DNA from: Blastocatellia bacterium
Lineage (GTDB): Bacteria; Acidobacteriota; Blastocatellia; HR10; J050
Assembly (NCBI GenBank): GCA_026985075.1
Contig: JALSQX010000093.1
Span: 1-64,000 of the forward strand
DNA length: 64,000 nucleotides
Reading direction: 5' to 3'
The position numbers and the translations under genes are program-made. The notes under the pieces are model-generated. The model searched no databases, had not been told where the DNA came from, and was given only the letters and a program-made list of their open reading frames with translations. Shown here piece after piece: positions 35,922 to 45,924 of this stretch; position 1 is the first letter of the stretch, and the number at the start of each line of letters is the position of its first letter.

Positions 35922-36701
35922 TCAGGCCATGAGTTCTCGCAGCTTGACCGCTGGCCTCTCGGCGCGCACGAGCGTCTCGCCGACGAGGATGCCGTCGTAT
36001 CCCGCTTGTCGGAGTCGATCGACGTCGGCTCGCGTTTTGATGCCGCTCTCGGCGATTTTGATGATGCCCGGGGGGATCACCGGCGCCAACGATAATGGGA
36101 TGCGAAGATCGACGGCGAAGGTCTGCAGATCGCGGGCATTGACGCCGACAATATCGGCTCCAGCATCCAGGGCTTTGCCCAGTTCATCGAGATGATGAAT
36201 CTCCACCAGAGGCATCATTCGCAGTTGCCGGGTGAGTCGAATCAATTGACGGAGCGAGACCATATCGAGTGCCGAGGCGATCAACAGGACGGCGTCGGCG
36301 CCTGAGGCCCGCGATTCCCAGATTTGATAGGGATCGAAAATGAAATCCTTGCGCAGCACCGGAAGCGAAACGGTCTCTTTCACCTTTGACAGGTCTTCCA
36401 GACGCCCACCAAAGAACGTCTCTTCCGTCAGGACTGAGATCGCCGCGGCGCCCCCCTCTTGGTACTGCCGAGCTTGTTGGGCGGCATCCATCTGTTGGAC
36501 CATTGGCCCTTGAGAGGGCGAAGCTTTCTTCACTTCGGCGATGACGGCCAGTTCCTTGGTCATGAGAGCGGCCTTGAAATCTCGTGGTGGCGCTATCGAC
36601 CGGGCGCGCGCCATGAGTTCGGCGAGCGGCGTCGTTTTCTTGGCGTCTTCGACGGCTCGTCGCCTAGCGGCGAAAATTTTTTCCAGAATAGGTTCCACCA
36701 T
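35922..36701 (-). CDS. trpC: Indole-3-glycerol phosphate synthase
   Basis: A 259-aa barrel enzyme. Features are IAEVKKASPSQG (substrate-binding Lys and Ser), VLRKDFIFDPYQIWESRASGADAVLLI, GVNARDLQTFAVDL and IAESGIKTRADVDRL. The start at 36701 (MVEPILEK) overlaps trpD by 38 bp; the longer frame would read into trpD. Confidence 0.95.
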   Translation of the reverse strand: MVEPILEKIFAARRRAVEDAKKTTPLAELMARARSIAPPRDFKAALMTKELAVIAEVKKASPSQGPMVQQMDAAQQARQYQEGGAAAISVLTEETFFGGRLEDLSKVKETVSLPVLRKDFIFDPYQIWESRASGADAVLLIASALDMVSLRQLIRLTRQLRMMPLVEIHHLDELGKALDAGADIVGVNARDLQTFAVDLRIPLSLAPVIPPGIIKIAESGIKTRADVDRLRQAGYDGILVGETLVRAERPAVKLRELMA

Positions 36702-37696
36702 AGGGAAACAACCTCCGCAAGGTCTCGACCAGGGCCAGCGCGCGACCCGAGTCGATGGCCTCAGCGGCTTGCTCCATGCCTTGCCGCAAGTCTTGAGCGC
36801 GGCCGGCCACCCAGAGGGCCATACCCGCATTCATGATTGTCGTCTCTCTTTGTGGACCGCGCTCTCCTCGGAGTACCGACCGGCCAATCTGCGCATTGTC
36901 CTCGGGCGAACCACCGCGAAGCGCTGTCACAGGATCTTCACCTTGTGCGGAGCCGTTGGCATCGAGAACGAATTCCCGACTCTCACCATGGTGCACCTCG
37001 ATGACCCAATTTCGGCCCCAGGGCGTGAGCTCATCGTAGCCGAGTTCGTTGTAGACGACGAAGGCCCGCGGCACGTTCAATAACCGGAGCACTTCGGCCA
37101 TCTTCCGCGCCTTAGATAGGCTCGATGCGCCCACTAACTGGAACTCCGGCACCGCTGGATTCGTCAAAGGACCAAGGATATTAAATACCGTCTCGATTTT
37201 CAACTCCCGGCGAATGGCGGCCACCCGCCGAGTCGCCGGGTGATAACGCGGCGCGAGCAGAAAGGCGAAGCCCGTCTCTTCCAGCGAACGTCGGGCCGCG
37301 ACGGGATCGAGATCGACGCGAATTCCCAGAGCTTCCAGGAAGTCAGCGCTCCCACAGCGACTGGAGGCTGCTCGATTCCCGTGCTTGGCCACCGGTTGCC
37401 CGCAGGCGGCCACGACCAGTGCAGCTAGCGTCGAGATGTTGAAGCTTCCGCTACCGTCGCCGCCCGTCCCACACGTGTCGATCAGGGGTCGGATAGGACA
37501 TTCGAAGCGCACGGCGTGCTCCCGCATGGCCTCGACGAAGCCGAGGATTTCGGTCGGCGTTTCGCCTTTCATGCGGAGCGCGGCCAACAGGGCTCCGACT
37601 TGTGATGGGGTCACCACATCCTCGATCAACAGATGCGAGACTCGATTCGCTTCCTGGCGGGTGAGGTCCTGGCCCGCGAGAACTTTTTCTAGGAAT

Positions 37697-37704
<8 letters not shown>
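36664..37704 (-). CDS. trpD: Anthranilate phosphoribosyltransferase
   Basis: A 346-aa enzyme (349 aa if GTG 37713 is used). Key segments are [17 protein letters not shown] (PRPP binding), [21 protein letters not shown] and [11 protein letters not shown]. It overlaps trpG by 8 bp and trpC by 38 bp. The function is well supported by motifs and operon position. Confidence 0.95.
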
Positions 37705-38274
<570 letters not shown>

Positions 38275-38278
<4 letters not shown>

Positions 38279-39660
38279 AATCCCTCGGCGACCATTTCCA
38301 GAGCGCGAAACAATGCCCGCGCCTTGTTGAGAATCTCTTGGTGTTCGCGTTCCGGGATGGAGTCGGCGACGATACCCGCGCCGGCCTGAATATAGTAACG
38401 CTCTCTGGCGAACAGAATCGTCCTCAGCGTAATCGCCTGGTCCATGTTTCCGTTCAGCCCGAAGTAACCCACCGATCCGGCATAAGGTCCGCGTCGCTCG
38501 CCTTCCAGTTCTTCGATGATCTCCATGGCTCTGATCTTGGGAGCGCCGGTCACTGTGCCGGCGGGAAAGGTCGCTTCGAACAAATCGATCATGTCCATTC
38601 CCGGCGGCATTTGTCCTTCCACTGAGGAGACCAGATGCATCACGTGGGAGTATCGTTCGACGGTGAGGAAATTCGGCACGCTCACCGTCCCCGGTTGAGC
38701 TACCCGTCCGAGGTCGTTGCGGGCGAGATCGACCAGCATGATATGCTCGGCTCGTTCTTTCTCATCGGCGAGCAATTCCGCCTCGAGCTGCCGATCCGCC
38801 TCAGCGTTCGCGCCCCGGGGACGCGTTCCCGCGATAGGGCGAAGCATCGCGCGCCCGTTCTCCAGTCGGACGAGCGATTCTGGTGAAGAGCCCACAATCT
38901 GATAGGGGCCGAAATCGAGATAGTACATGTACGGCGATGGATTGATCGTGCGAAGCGCCCGATAGACCTGAAAAGGATGAGCTTCCGTCTCTCCCTCGAA
39001 CCGGATCGAGAGGACGACCTGAAAAATGTCTCCGGCGGCGATGTAGGCTTTGGCGCGTTCGACCTGCTCTACGAATTGTTCCCGAGAACGATTGGGTCGA
39101 GGTGGAGAGGACGCTTGTGCCGGCCACGAGGGCACCGATGACTTGAGGAACTGTTGAATCTGAGCGATGAGGCGATCACCCTCGAGTTCGCGCCGTGCGC
39201 CGATTAAGCTGATCTTCCTTTGGAGGTGATCGAAAGCGAGAATCACCGATGGGAGACAGAACGCGGCCAACGGGAAGGGCATCGTCTCCTGGGTCACGTT
39301 GGGCAGCCGCTCAATGAAGCGGACCATATCATATCCAGCGTAACCGACGAGGCCTCCTGAGAATCGAGGCAGCTCATCCGATGACGGCGAGCCGTTCAAC
39401 CGATGTAATATTTTTTTCAGGATGAGGAATGGATTCTCCGACAGCCATTGACGCGATTCGCCCTCTACGATCAGCGTGCGATCCGCGAATACCTCCAGGC
39501 GAAGGAGCGGACGGAGTCCAATGAAAGAGTAGCGCCCGAGGATCTCGCCTCCCTCTACGCTCTCTAAGAGGAATACCGGTCGCAGCGGGAGCAACTTCAA
39601 AAAGGCGGAGACCGGCGTCTCCAGGTCGGCCAACCACTGTTCCTTCAACTCGAATACCAT
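38275..39660 (-). CDS. trpE: Anthranilate synthase component I
   Basis: About 461 aa. It converts chorismate plus ammonia to anthranilate. The N-terminal region has [17 protein letters not shown] (part of the Trp feedback site in the family). The chorismate-binding domain contains [34 protein letters not shown] and [11 protein letters not shown]. The start is set at ATG 39660, since the frame upstream runs through the terminator hairpin. It is the first structural gene after the attenuator. Confidence 0.95.
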
Positions 39661-39669
39661 ATTCTCCCC

Positions 39670-39708
39670 AAAAAAAATCCCCACCTCGAATTTCTTCGAG
39701 GTGGGGAT
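39670..39708 (-). terminator. trp attenuator terminator
   Basis: On the minus strand ATCCCCACCTCGAA pairs perfectly with TTCGAGGTGGGGAT around a GAAA loop and is followed by eight T, only about 10 bases before the trpE start. The CCCCACC of its left arm can alternatively pair with GGTGGGG just after the leader peptide stop, as an antiterminator would. Confidence 0.88.
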
Positions 39709-39755
39709 CGCTGAATTCCTTATCCCTCAGCTTCCTACCGAGTGCACCCCACCCC

Positions 39756-39842
39756 CTATGGCCCAGACCACCAGTAAGCGGCGATAGCCACGTCGGGAGT
39801 GACGATGCTGAAGCTGAGTCCTCGCTTCATAGAACGGAGCAT
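39756..39842 (-). CDS. trpL: trp operon leader peptide
   Basis: A short frame of 28 aa (MLRSMKRGLSFS..., ending AAYWWSGP) lies between the trp promoter region and the attenuator hairpin. The adjacent Trp-Trp codons near its end are the hallmark of ribosome-mediated attenuation: stalling at low charged tRNA-Trp would favour the antiterminator. The start is uncertain among 39830, 39842 and 39851; 39842 has the best-spaced purine-rich site (GGGAG). Confidence 0.82.
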   Translation of the reverse strand: MLRSMKRGLSFSIVTPDVAIAAYWWSGP

Positions 39843-40341
39843 TATAGCCATCGCTCCCAGGACCGTCAACCCCCCTATTCGATACAGCGGTGCACCAGGT
39901 GAAAAACCCAAGGCCTTGAACGAGCGCAGTGCTGTGATCTGGCGCGCCTCAGCCGACCGATCTCTCGGAATCGCTGAAAGGGCGACATGGCTATGGAAGC
40001 CATCGTGGCCGGACCAGTTTCTGATAACCGCACCGGGCGCGCTGGGGCTTCTTGACACTCTCGAAACGAATATCTTATAAATGTCAGAGGAGGCGAGAGG
40101 TTCACCCACTCTTCAGGCTTCCCGTCCAGGAGCCGGAGCCGCATAATAAGCCCGCAGGCATGGCCCATCACGCGAGGCGAACAATGATCCGACCGCGACG
40201 TGCGCAATGCGCGTCTAAGATTGGTGGCGGTTCGTTCTCCTTGAGAGTGTTCGTCGGTGAACGAATTTGTCACTCAAGACGAAGAGCCGCTCTTCGTGTC
40301 GGTATGTGCGACGGAGCATCTCTCTGCGGAGGAGTTGATCG
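39843..40341. other. Intergenic region between trp operon and hydrolase gene
   Basis: This divergent spacer must hold promoters for the trp operon and the secreted hydrolase gene, but I found no strong consensus promoter. A GGAGG ribosome site for the hydrolase lies at its right end. No gene is supported. Confidence 0.5.
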
Positions 40342-41598
40342 ATGAAAAAAATGATCTTCACCGCGACCATTCTACTCGTTCTGTTCATGACAATCCACGG
40401 TTTCGGTGGGGCGACCCACTCCTCATCAAAAGATGGACGAGTGGGCCAGGACACGGTGCGCTTCGGTGTTGTGCAGCTCGGCGAAGATAATACGACCATC
40501 TACTGCGATCGCCTCGAAGGGCTCGGCGCTGGTGCCACCTGGATTAAGGTGCCTTGGAAGTTCATCCAGCCGGCGCGGAATCAGTGGAATTTCGATCTCC
40601 TCGATGACCTCGTCGATGAGGCGGAGTCCTGCGGCGTCGAGCTGGCCATCAAGCTTCGCACCGGTCAGGGACATTGGGGAGTGAGACCGGGAGGGAATGG
40701 CGAGGGATCGCGCCCACCGCGCAACTTGGACGACTATGCGCAATGGGTGTTCACCGTGGTCAGTCGTTATCGGGGGCGCGTGCGAGCCTATGCTCTGGAA
40801 AACGAAGTCAGCGCCTCGTCGTTTTGGGCGGGGAGCTACGAGGACTATGAACCTCTGTGGCGAGTGGGATATGAGGCCATCAAAGCGGCTGATCCCGATG
40901 CGGTGGTCGTTGATTTCGGCATGCCGAGCCCGAGCTACGGCATCGCCATCGCTCGTTGGCGATATGATCGGGGTGATGTGAGTGGAGCCATCGACTGGCT
41001 CAATCGGTACTTCGCGCATCGTACATCCGTTCAGATTGAGACGGAGCGGGACCTCCGCCGTGTCCTTTTCGCGCCCGAAGCCGAGCGCACCTACGACATT
41101 ATGATCCGCCATTTTCAGAATCCCACGCTTTACGACGCTTATCAACTCCACTTTTATGAACCCTGGGACCTGCTACCCGAGGTCCTCCGGTGGATTCGCG
41201 CTCGCATGGCCGAGTATGGGGAGATCAAACCCATCGAGGTGTGGGAGATCGGGTATGCCTTCGTCGATGACCGGCGTTATGATGCGGATATCCACGGGCG
41301 CGATACGGTGAAGTTGCTGGTCACGGCGCTCGGAGAAGGGGCGCGGAACGTCTTTTACTTGCCGTTCATCAGCGCCCGCGCCCGGCAGGGGCGATTAGAG
41401 ACGGTCCGTGGATTAGTTGATGCGGCCGGGCATCGGCGTCCGGCCTACTTCAGTTATCAGAAGACGGCGGCGGCACTGGAGGGATTCGCCTCTGCTCGGC
41501 GAATCAGCGGAGGACCAGAGGAGTGGGCCTATCAGTTCGATGATGTGCTCGTACACTGGACGCGCGATGGAGAAGCCGTTTTTGAACGGGTTCCGTGA
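40342..41598 (+). CDS. Secreted glycoside hydrolase-like TIM-barrel protein
   Basis: A 418-aa protein with a signal peptide (MKKMIFTATILLVLFMTIHGFGGA). The barrel resembles clan GH-A: WIKVPWKFIQPARNQWNFDLLDDLVDEAESCGVELAIKL, then YALENEVSASSFWAG, where the Glu after Asn would be the acid/base. EVWEIGYAF supplies a likely nucleophile Glu on a later strand. Substrate and family number cannot be fixed by eye. A GGAGG site precedes it. It is convergent with the Oar-like receptor. Confidence 0.75.
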   Translation: MKKMIFTATILLVLFMTIHGFGGATHSSSKDGRVGQDTVRFGVVQLGEDNTTIYCDRLEGLGAGATWIKVPWKFIQPARNQWNFDLLDDLVDEAESCGVELAIKLRTGQGHWGVRPGGNGEGSRPPRNLDDYAQWVFTVVSRYRGRVRAYALENEVSASSFWAGSYEDYEPLWRVGYEAIKAADPDAVVVDFGMPSPSYGIAIARWRYDRGDVSGAIDWLNRYFAHRTSVQIETERDLRRVLFAPEAERTYDIMIRHFQNPTLYDAYQLHFYEPWDLLPEVLRWIRARMAEYGEIKPIEVWEIGYAFVDDRRYDADIHGRDTVKLLVTALGEGARNVFYLPFISARARQGRLETVRGLVDAAGHRRPAYFSYQKTAAALEGFASARRISGGPEEWAYQFDDVLVHWTRDGEAVFERVP

Positions 41599-41701
41599 GC
41601 GTTCGATCCCCGGAGCAGAGAAAGAGCGTCGCTCGCGGTGTCATCGCCGACGTCACCCTCCAGGGTCCGGTAGCCGTGTGCCGTTCGAGGTGGGAAAAGA
41701 A

Positions 41702-41730
41702 CGGGTTGGGCCCAGACTGGACCCAACCCG
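41702..41730. terminator. GC-rich hairpin between convergent genes
   Basis: CGGGTTGGG pairs with CCCAACCCG (9 bp). There is no U-run. A very similar hairpin (GACGGGTTGGGT / ACCCAACCCGTC) lies after the second receptor at 45872-45900. Confidence 0.6.
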
Positions 41731-41752
41731 CCGGAGGGGTTGGGAAAGAAGA

Positions 41753-44700
41753 TTAGAATTCGATTCGAGCTCCGAATTGGATTCGCCGGGGATCGTTCCG
41801 TTGTGAGGTGATCACGCCGAATGTGCTCAGATTCTGGAGGTTCAAGCTCGGATCGTCAAAGACGACGTGATTGAACATATTGAAGAACTCGAACGAGAAT
41901 CCAAAGCGAACGTCCTCCGTGATGTTGGTGAATTTTCCAATGGCGAAGTCCAGATTCCAGCTCGCCAGCCCGCTGAAGACGCCGCGCCCATGGCGGGTGT
42001 CCTGGCTGAGCAAGATGGGCCGGAAGCTGTTGGCCACCGCTTCCGGGTTGGAGAAGAGGTTGAGACCGGAACCGCCTCGGCTGGGATCACCGCTGGTTCC
42101 TACGCCATTTGATCCTTTCACTCCGGAGTTCACGCCTTCGCTGTCCACCGGTCGGAGAGGAATAGCCCCGGAGTTCACGGCGAAAACCAGTCCTCCCCCG
42201 AATGCCTGATCGGTTTGCGTCACTTGCAACGGGAATCCACTCCGCGCCTGGAAGATGCCGGAGATCCACCATCCGCCAATCACTTTGTTCACCCAATTGC
42301 CGGTAGAAAATCGTCCTCGACCAAATGGGAGGTCATAGACCCAGTTGGCATTGAAGACGTGACGAAGATCGAAGTTCGATCGACCGTAATCGAAGTTGGG
42401 GAAGAAGCTGGTGGAGAACTCACCAGCGAAGTTCTGGATCAATCCAGCTTGATCGAGCGACTTGGCCAGTGTGTAGTTGAGATCGAAGACCAACCCATGG
42501 GAGTATCGTTTCCGCAGGGTCACGACCATACCATTGTAGTTGGACCGACCACCATTGGCTCGAATGAAGATGTCGATCACCTGCTGATTCATGAATGGTC
42601 CCGCGCCCGCCACGAAGTCCAGGAAGAACTGCCAGAGCGAGTTTTGAGCTCCTTCGATGAAGTTCGCCGCGCGACGGGTCGCGACCATGACAGTGCCTCC
42701 CTCCCCGATCAGATTCTCAAACCAGGGTTGCGGCGTTACGTTGTTGGGATCGACGCCAGCGCGCAACTCGGTGGCCACGGCATCGAATGCCTGGGCATAG
42801 GTCTGCCCGGACGCTGGATCCGCGAAGAAGAAGGGAATGGAGTTGAGATTGTAATTCTGATAGAGATTCCGCGCAAAGCGCCCGATGTACCCAATTTCGA
42901 ATAACATGTCCCACGGGAGTTCGCGCTGAATGGTGAAGTCCACAACGTGGTTATAGGGAACGGTCAAATTGGGACTGATGGCGAAGTGGAATAATTCACC
43001 GAGATTGCTCGGAGGAACGATCGGAGCTGTCTCATCACTGATGCTGGGAACAGGGATGAGACCATCAACGAGCGCGCGGAAGGGATCACCAGCCGGATTC
43101 GTCGGACCGTTGATGGCCGCGATGGACGTGAAGCCAAGTCCGAGCGTGGGAATAGTGATCGTCGTGACGGTGTTGGTACGGTCATAGAGGAGAGCGTATC
43201 CACCGCGAAACACTGTCTTCTTCTCTCCGAATAGCTTTCCGAAGAAGCCCTCTTTGAATGCGGGATTCCAGGCCAGCGAAATGCGCGGAGAGACGTTGTT
43301 CTTGTCCGTCTCGAACACTCTCCCTGCTGTCGTGAACTTGACCGGTTGGAATCCAATAGGAGGATTGAATACCTCGCCTTTCTCGGCAGCGATGCGCTTT
43401 TGTTTGAGGTACTCTAGGGGATCCAGCGGCTGGACGGTATCGGCGAAGACCGTCACGATTTGCTTCCCGTCCTTTTCTCTGGGCGGCGTTTGCCAACGAT
43501 ACATGACGCCGGCCGTGACCGTCAGCGTGGGAGTAAGCCGCCAGGTATCTTGCACGTAGAACTCCGGCGCCCAGAGGGTCGAATTGGTGAACAAACCAGT
43601 CCCCGGTGGAAGCGCCTTCAGGTTGCCATCGCGAACGCCGAGGAACGAAGAGTTATCCACAATCCCGAGCAATGCAGCATAGAATCGATCGTAATTCCTC
43701 ACATCCTGTGGTTGGATGAAATTTGGTCGCTGATCGTCGGGAATGGAGACATTACTTCCGGCTCCGACGAGGGCCACGGGAACGGTGAGACCGCCGATGA
43801 CTTTGTCATTGCGGAATGCTTTCACATTAATACGGCGAATGTTGAAACCCGTTTGCACCGTGTGGTCACCTCGAATCCAGGTGAAGTTATCGATGAATTG
43901 GTAGACATTGATCGTCCGCGCTTGTGAGCGCGCGCGCTGAGCATCCACGTCAATCGGTTCGTCGAATCCCACAAAATTAATCGGCAGGTTGAAATTCCCC
44001 AGCGGGAAGGGATCCGTGCGCTTGAAATTGAGACGGTCATGTAACCAGCCGAATCGGAATTCATTTGACGCCGTGGGCGTGATCTGGCCGAGGACCGCCG
44101 CCGTGAGGTTCCGCGGGCGCGACTCCGTCGCCGCCACTGCCTTCTTCTCCATCACGCTCACCTGTCGAGCATCGCCTCTGACATCCCGCTGGTAGGTGAA
44201 CACGCCATTGAATGTCCACCGGCCATCCCGGGTGAGGTTTTGGTCGAATCGGGTGACGAAGTAATCGTCCCGCCGACCAATGGGCGCGGTGAAGCGAAAC
44301 CCGGCAGTATTCAGTCCATCGCCCACCGTGAAGTCGTTCGGCTGAGGATAAAGCTGCATGAGCTGCAGGATGTCCGGGTTCGGGCCGATACCGCGCGGAT
44401 CGAAGTCTGTGGGGTCAATCTCTTGAATGAGCCCATCGGCATCGCGAAAGCGCAAGATGCCTCGGCGCATCGATTCGGTGGGGACAATGCGAACGACGTT
44501 GCTGCTTTGTGGGAAGCGTCGCCCTTCATAGTTGGTGAAGAAGAAGAGGCGATCTCTCAAAATCGGACCACCTACCGAAAAGCCGAATCGATTATCGATC
44601 AAGAAGGGACGGTCCACACCCACGCGATTATTCTCCCAGCTATTGGCGTTGAGATTGTCGTTCTGGTGCCACCAGTACACGGAACCATGAAAATTATTCG

Positions 44701-45493
44701 AGCCACTTTTAGTGACCAACGCCACCTGGGCGCCAGAGGCTCGTCCGAATGAAGCATTGGGATTGGCGACCGTCACGCGGAATTCTTCGATGGCCTCGGT
44801 CCGAACGGGAACGACCGTGCGGAAGTCTTGTCCGATGACGTTGTCTGAGACGTCCAATCCGTTGAGTGTGAATACAGACTGGTCGGCTCGCGCGCCGGTG
44901 ATGCTCCCTCTGTTTCCATAAGCTCCTTCGCCAATCGTTCCCGGTTGGAGGCCGAGCAAAGCGGTGGCTGTCCGGAACTGGTTAGGCAGCCGCATGATGC
45001 GCCGGCGCTCGATGACGTTACCAACACTGGCATCGGTCGTTTGCAGCTCGATGGCTACCGCTTCAGCCGGGACCTCCATAACCTCCTCTACGCCCCCAAC
45101 CTCCATGGCAATGTTGACCGTCGCCTCCCTGGAGACTTGAACGCGAATGCCAGAGATGAGCGCTTGACGGAAGCCCGCCGCCGTGACGACGAGGTCATAG
45201 GTACCGGGCTCAATATTGGCGAACACGTATTGCCCATCGGCGTTTGTCAGCACGCGACGTTCGGCTTTTGTCGCCTGGTTGACGAGCTTGACTTCCGCCC
45301 CCACGATCACGTCGCCTTGCGGATCTGTCACTATCCCCTTGAGCGTCGTCGTGGTCGTGGTTTGCCCCTGAATGTTCATAGGGAGGCAGAAGAAGACCAG
45401 CCACAGGCTGACCAAGATCGACCACTTCAGCTTATTTTGGAAATTCTCAGCAGAGAGGGTCACCCTCACCACTGAGCTGAGTCGATGCTTCAT
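41753..45493 (-). CDS. Oar-like TonB-dependent receptor 1
   Basis: About 1246 aa from ATG 45493 (AGGAGGAG upstream). A membrane signal (ILVSLWLVFFCLPMNIQG) is followed by a carboxypeptidase-regulatory-like domain (LKGIVTDPQGDVIVGAEVKLVNQ), a plug domain (TEAIEEFRVTVANPNASFGRASGAQVALVTKSG) and a long beta-barrel ending in FGARIEF, with the aromatic C-terminus of outer-membrane barrels. Such proteins import or bind large substrates using TonB; the ligand is unknown. It is a paralogue of the next receptor. Confidence 0.93.
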   Translation of the reverse strand: MKHRLSSVVRVTLSAENFQNKLKWSILVSLWLVFFCLPMNIQGQTTTTTTLKGIVTDPQGDVIVGAEVKLVNQATKAERRVLTNADGQYVFANIEPGTYDLVVTAAGFRQALISGIRVQVSREATVNIAMEVGGVEEVMEVPAEAVAIELQTTDASVGNVIERRRIMRLPNQFRTATALLGLQPGTIGEGAYGNRGSITGARADQSVFTLNGLDVSDNVIGQDFRTVVPVRTEAIEEFRVTVANPNASFGRASGAQVALVTKSGSNNFHGSVYWWHQNDNLNANSWENNRVGVDRPFLIDNRFGFSVGGPILRDRLFFFTNYEGRRFPQSSNVVRIVPTESMRRGILRFRDADGLIQEIDPTDFDPRGIGPNPDILQLMQLYPQPNDFTVGDGLNTAGFRFTAPIGRRDDYFVTRFDQNLTRDGRWTFNGVFTYQRDVRGDARQVSVMEKKAVAATESRPRNLTAAVLGQITPTASNEFRFGWLHDRLNFKRTDPFPLGNFNLPINFVGFDEPIDVDAQRARSQARTINVYQFIDNFTWIRGDHTVQTGFNIRRINVKAFRNDKVIGGLTVPVALVGAGSNVSIPDDQRPNFIQPQDVRNYDRFYAALLGIVDNSSFLGVRDGNLKALPPGTGLFTNSTLWAPEFYVQDTWRLTPTLTVTAGVMYRWQTPPREKDGKQIVTVFADTVQPLDPLEYLKQKRIAAEKGEVFNPPIGFQPVKFTTAGRVFETDKNNVSPRISLAWNPAFKEGFFGKLFGEKKTVFRGGYALLYDRTNTVTTITIPTLGLGFTSIAAINGPTNPAGDPFRALVDGLIPVPSISDETAPIVPPSNLGELFHFAISPNLTVPYNHVVDFTIQRELPWDMLFEIGYIGRFARNLYQNYNLNSIPFFFADPASGQTYAQAFDAVATELRAGVDPNNVTPQPWFENLIGEGGTVMVATRRAANFIEGAQNSLWQFFLDFVAGAGPFMNQQVIDIFIRANGGRSNYNGMVVTLRKRYSHGLVFDLNYTLAKSLDQAGLIQNFAGEFSTSFFPNFDYGRSNFDLRHVFNANWVYDLPFGRGRFSTGNWVNKVIGGWWISGIFQARSGFPLQVTQTDQAFGGGLVFAVNSGAIPLRPVDSEGVNSGVKGSNGVGTSGDPSRGGSGLNLFSNPEAVANSFRPILLSQDTRHGRGVFSGLASWNLDFAIGKFTNITEDVRFGFSFEFFNMFNHVVFDDPSLNLQNLSTFGVITSQRNDPRRIQFGARIEF

Positions 45494-45871
45494 ACTCTCC
45501 TCCTGTTCTGTGAGTTTTGTAGAGGCACGCTCTGAACACCCAGTGCCTCGCAGATCCACACTCCAGCACTGGTTGTCATAAGAGCGAGCCTCATACTGAT
45601 ATGCACTCAGCTATACTGCAAGTAGCATGCCAATGGGATGGGGATTTCCAATTCATCGATAATGAAGGAGTTAATTCATTCCCTCTGTTCAGGAAAACCC
45701 GGAGATATCCAATTTTTTGGATGTCCTTCCAAAAAATTGGATGACGAGATTCAGTCAGGGCTCATCAAGTACGAAGGAGCAGGGAGAGATCACCATCTGG
45801 GTAGGGCTTTTCCGAAGTCATTCGTCTCTCATTGACAGGAGATCGAGGATTGAGGGTTTCTCAAGAGGGAG
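45494..45871. promoter_or_regulatory. Promoter region of receptor 1 with paired palindromes
   Basis: At 45707-45722 ATCCAATTTTTTGGAT and at 45727-45742 TTCCAAAAAATTGGAT form two palindromes of type ATCCAA-N4-TTGGAT, 20 bp apart. Together they also make a perfect 15-bp inverted repeat. They lie about 215-250 bp upstream of the receptor start. The same paired arrangement occurs before receptor 2. No gene is supported here. Confidence 0.72.
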
Positions 45872-45900
45872 GACGGGTTGGGTCATCAACCCAACCCGTC
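45872..45900 (-). terminator. Hairpin after receptor 2
   Basis: A perfect 12-bp stem GACGGGTTGGGT / ACCCAACCCGTC with a 5-base loop lies 25 bp after the receptor 2 stop. It lacks a U-run but matches the hairpin after receptor 1. Confidence 0.65.
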
Positions 45901-45924
45901 AACCGTCGTGCGCGGACTCAGGAG

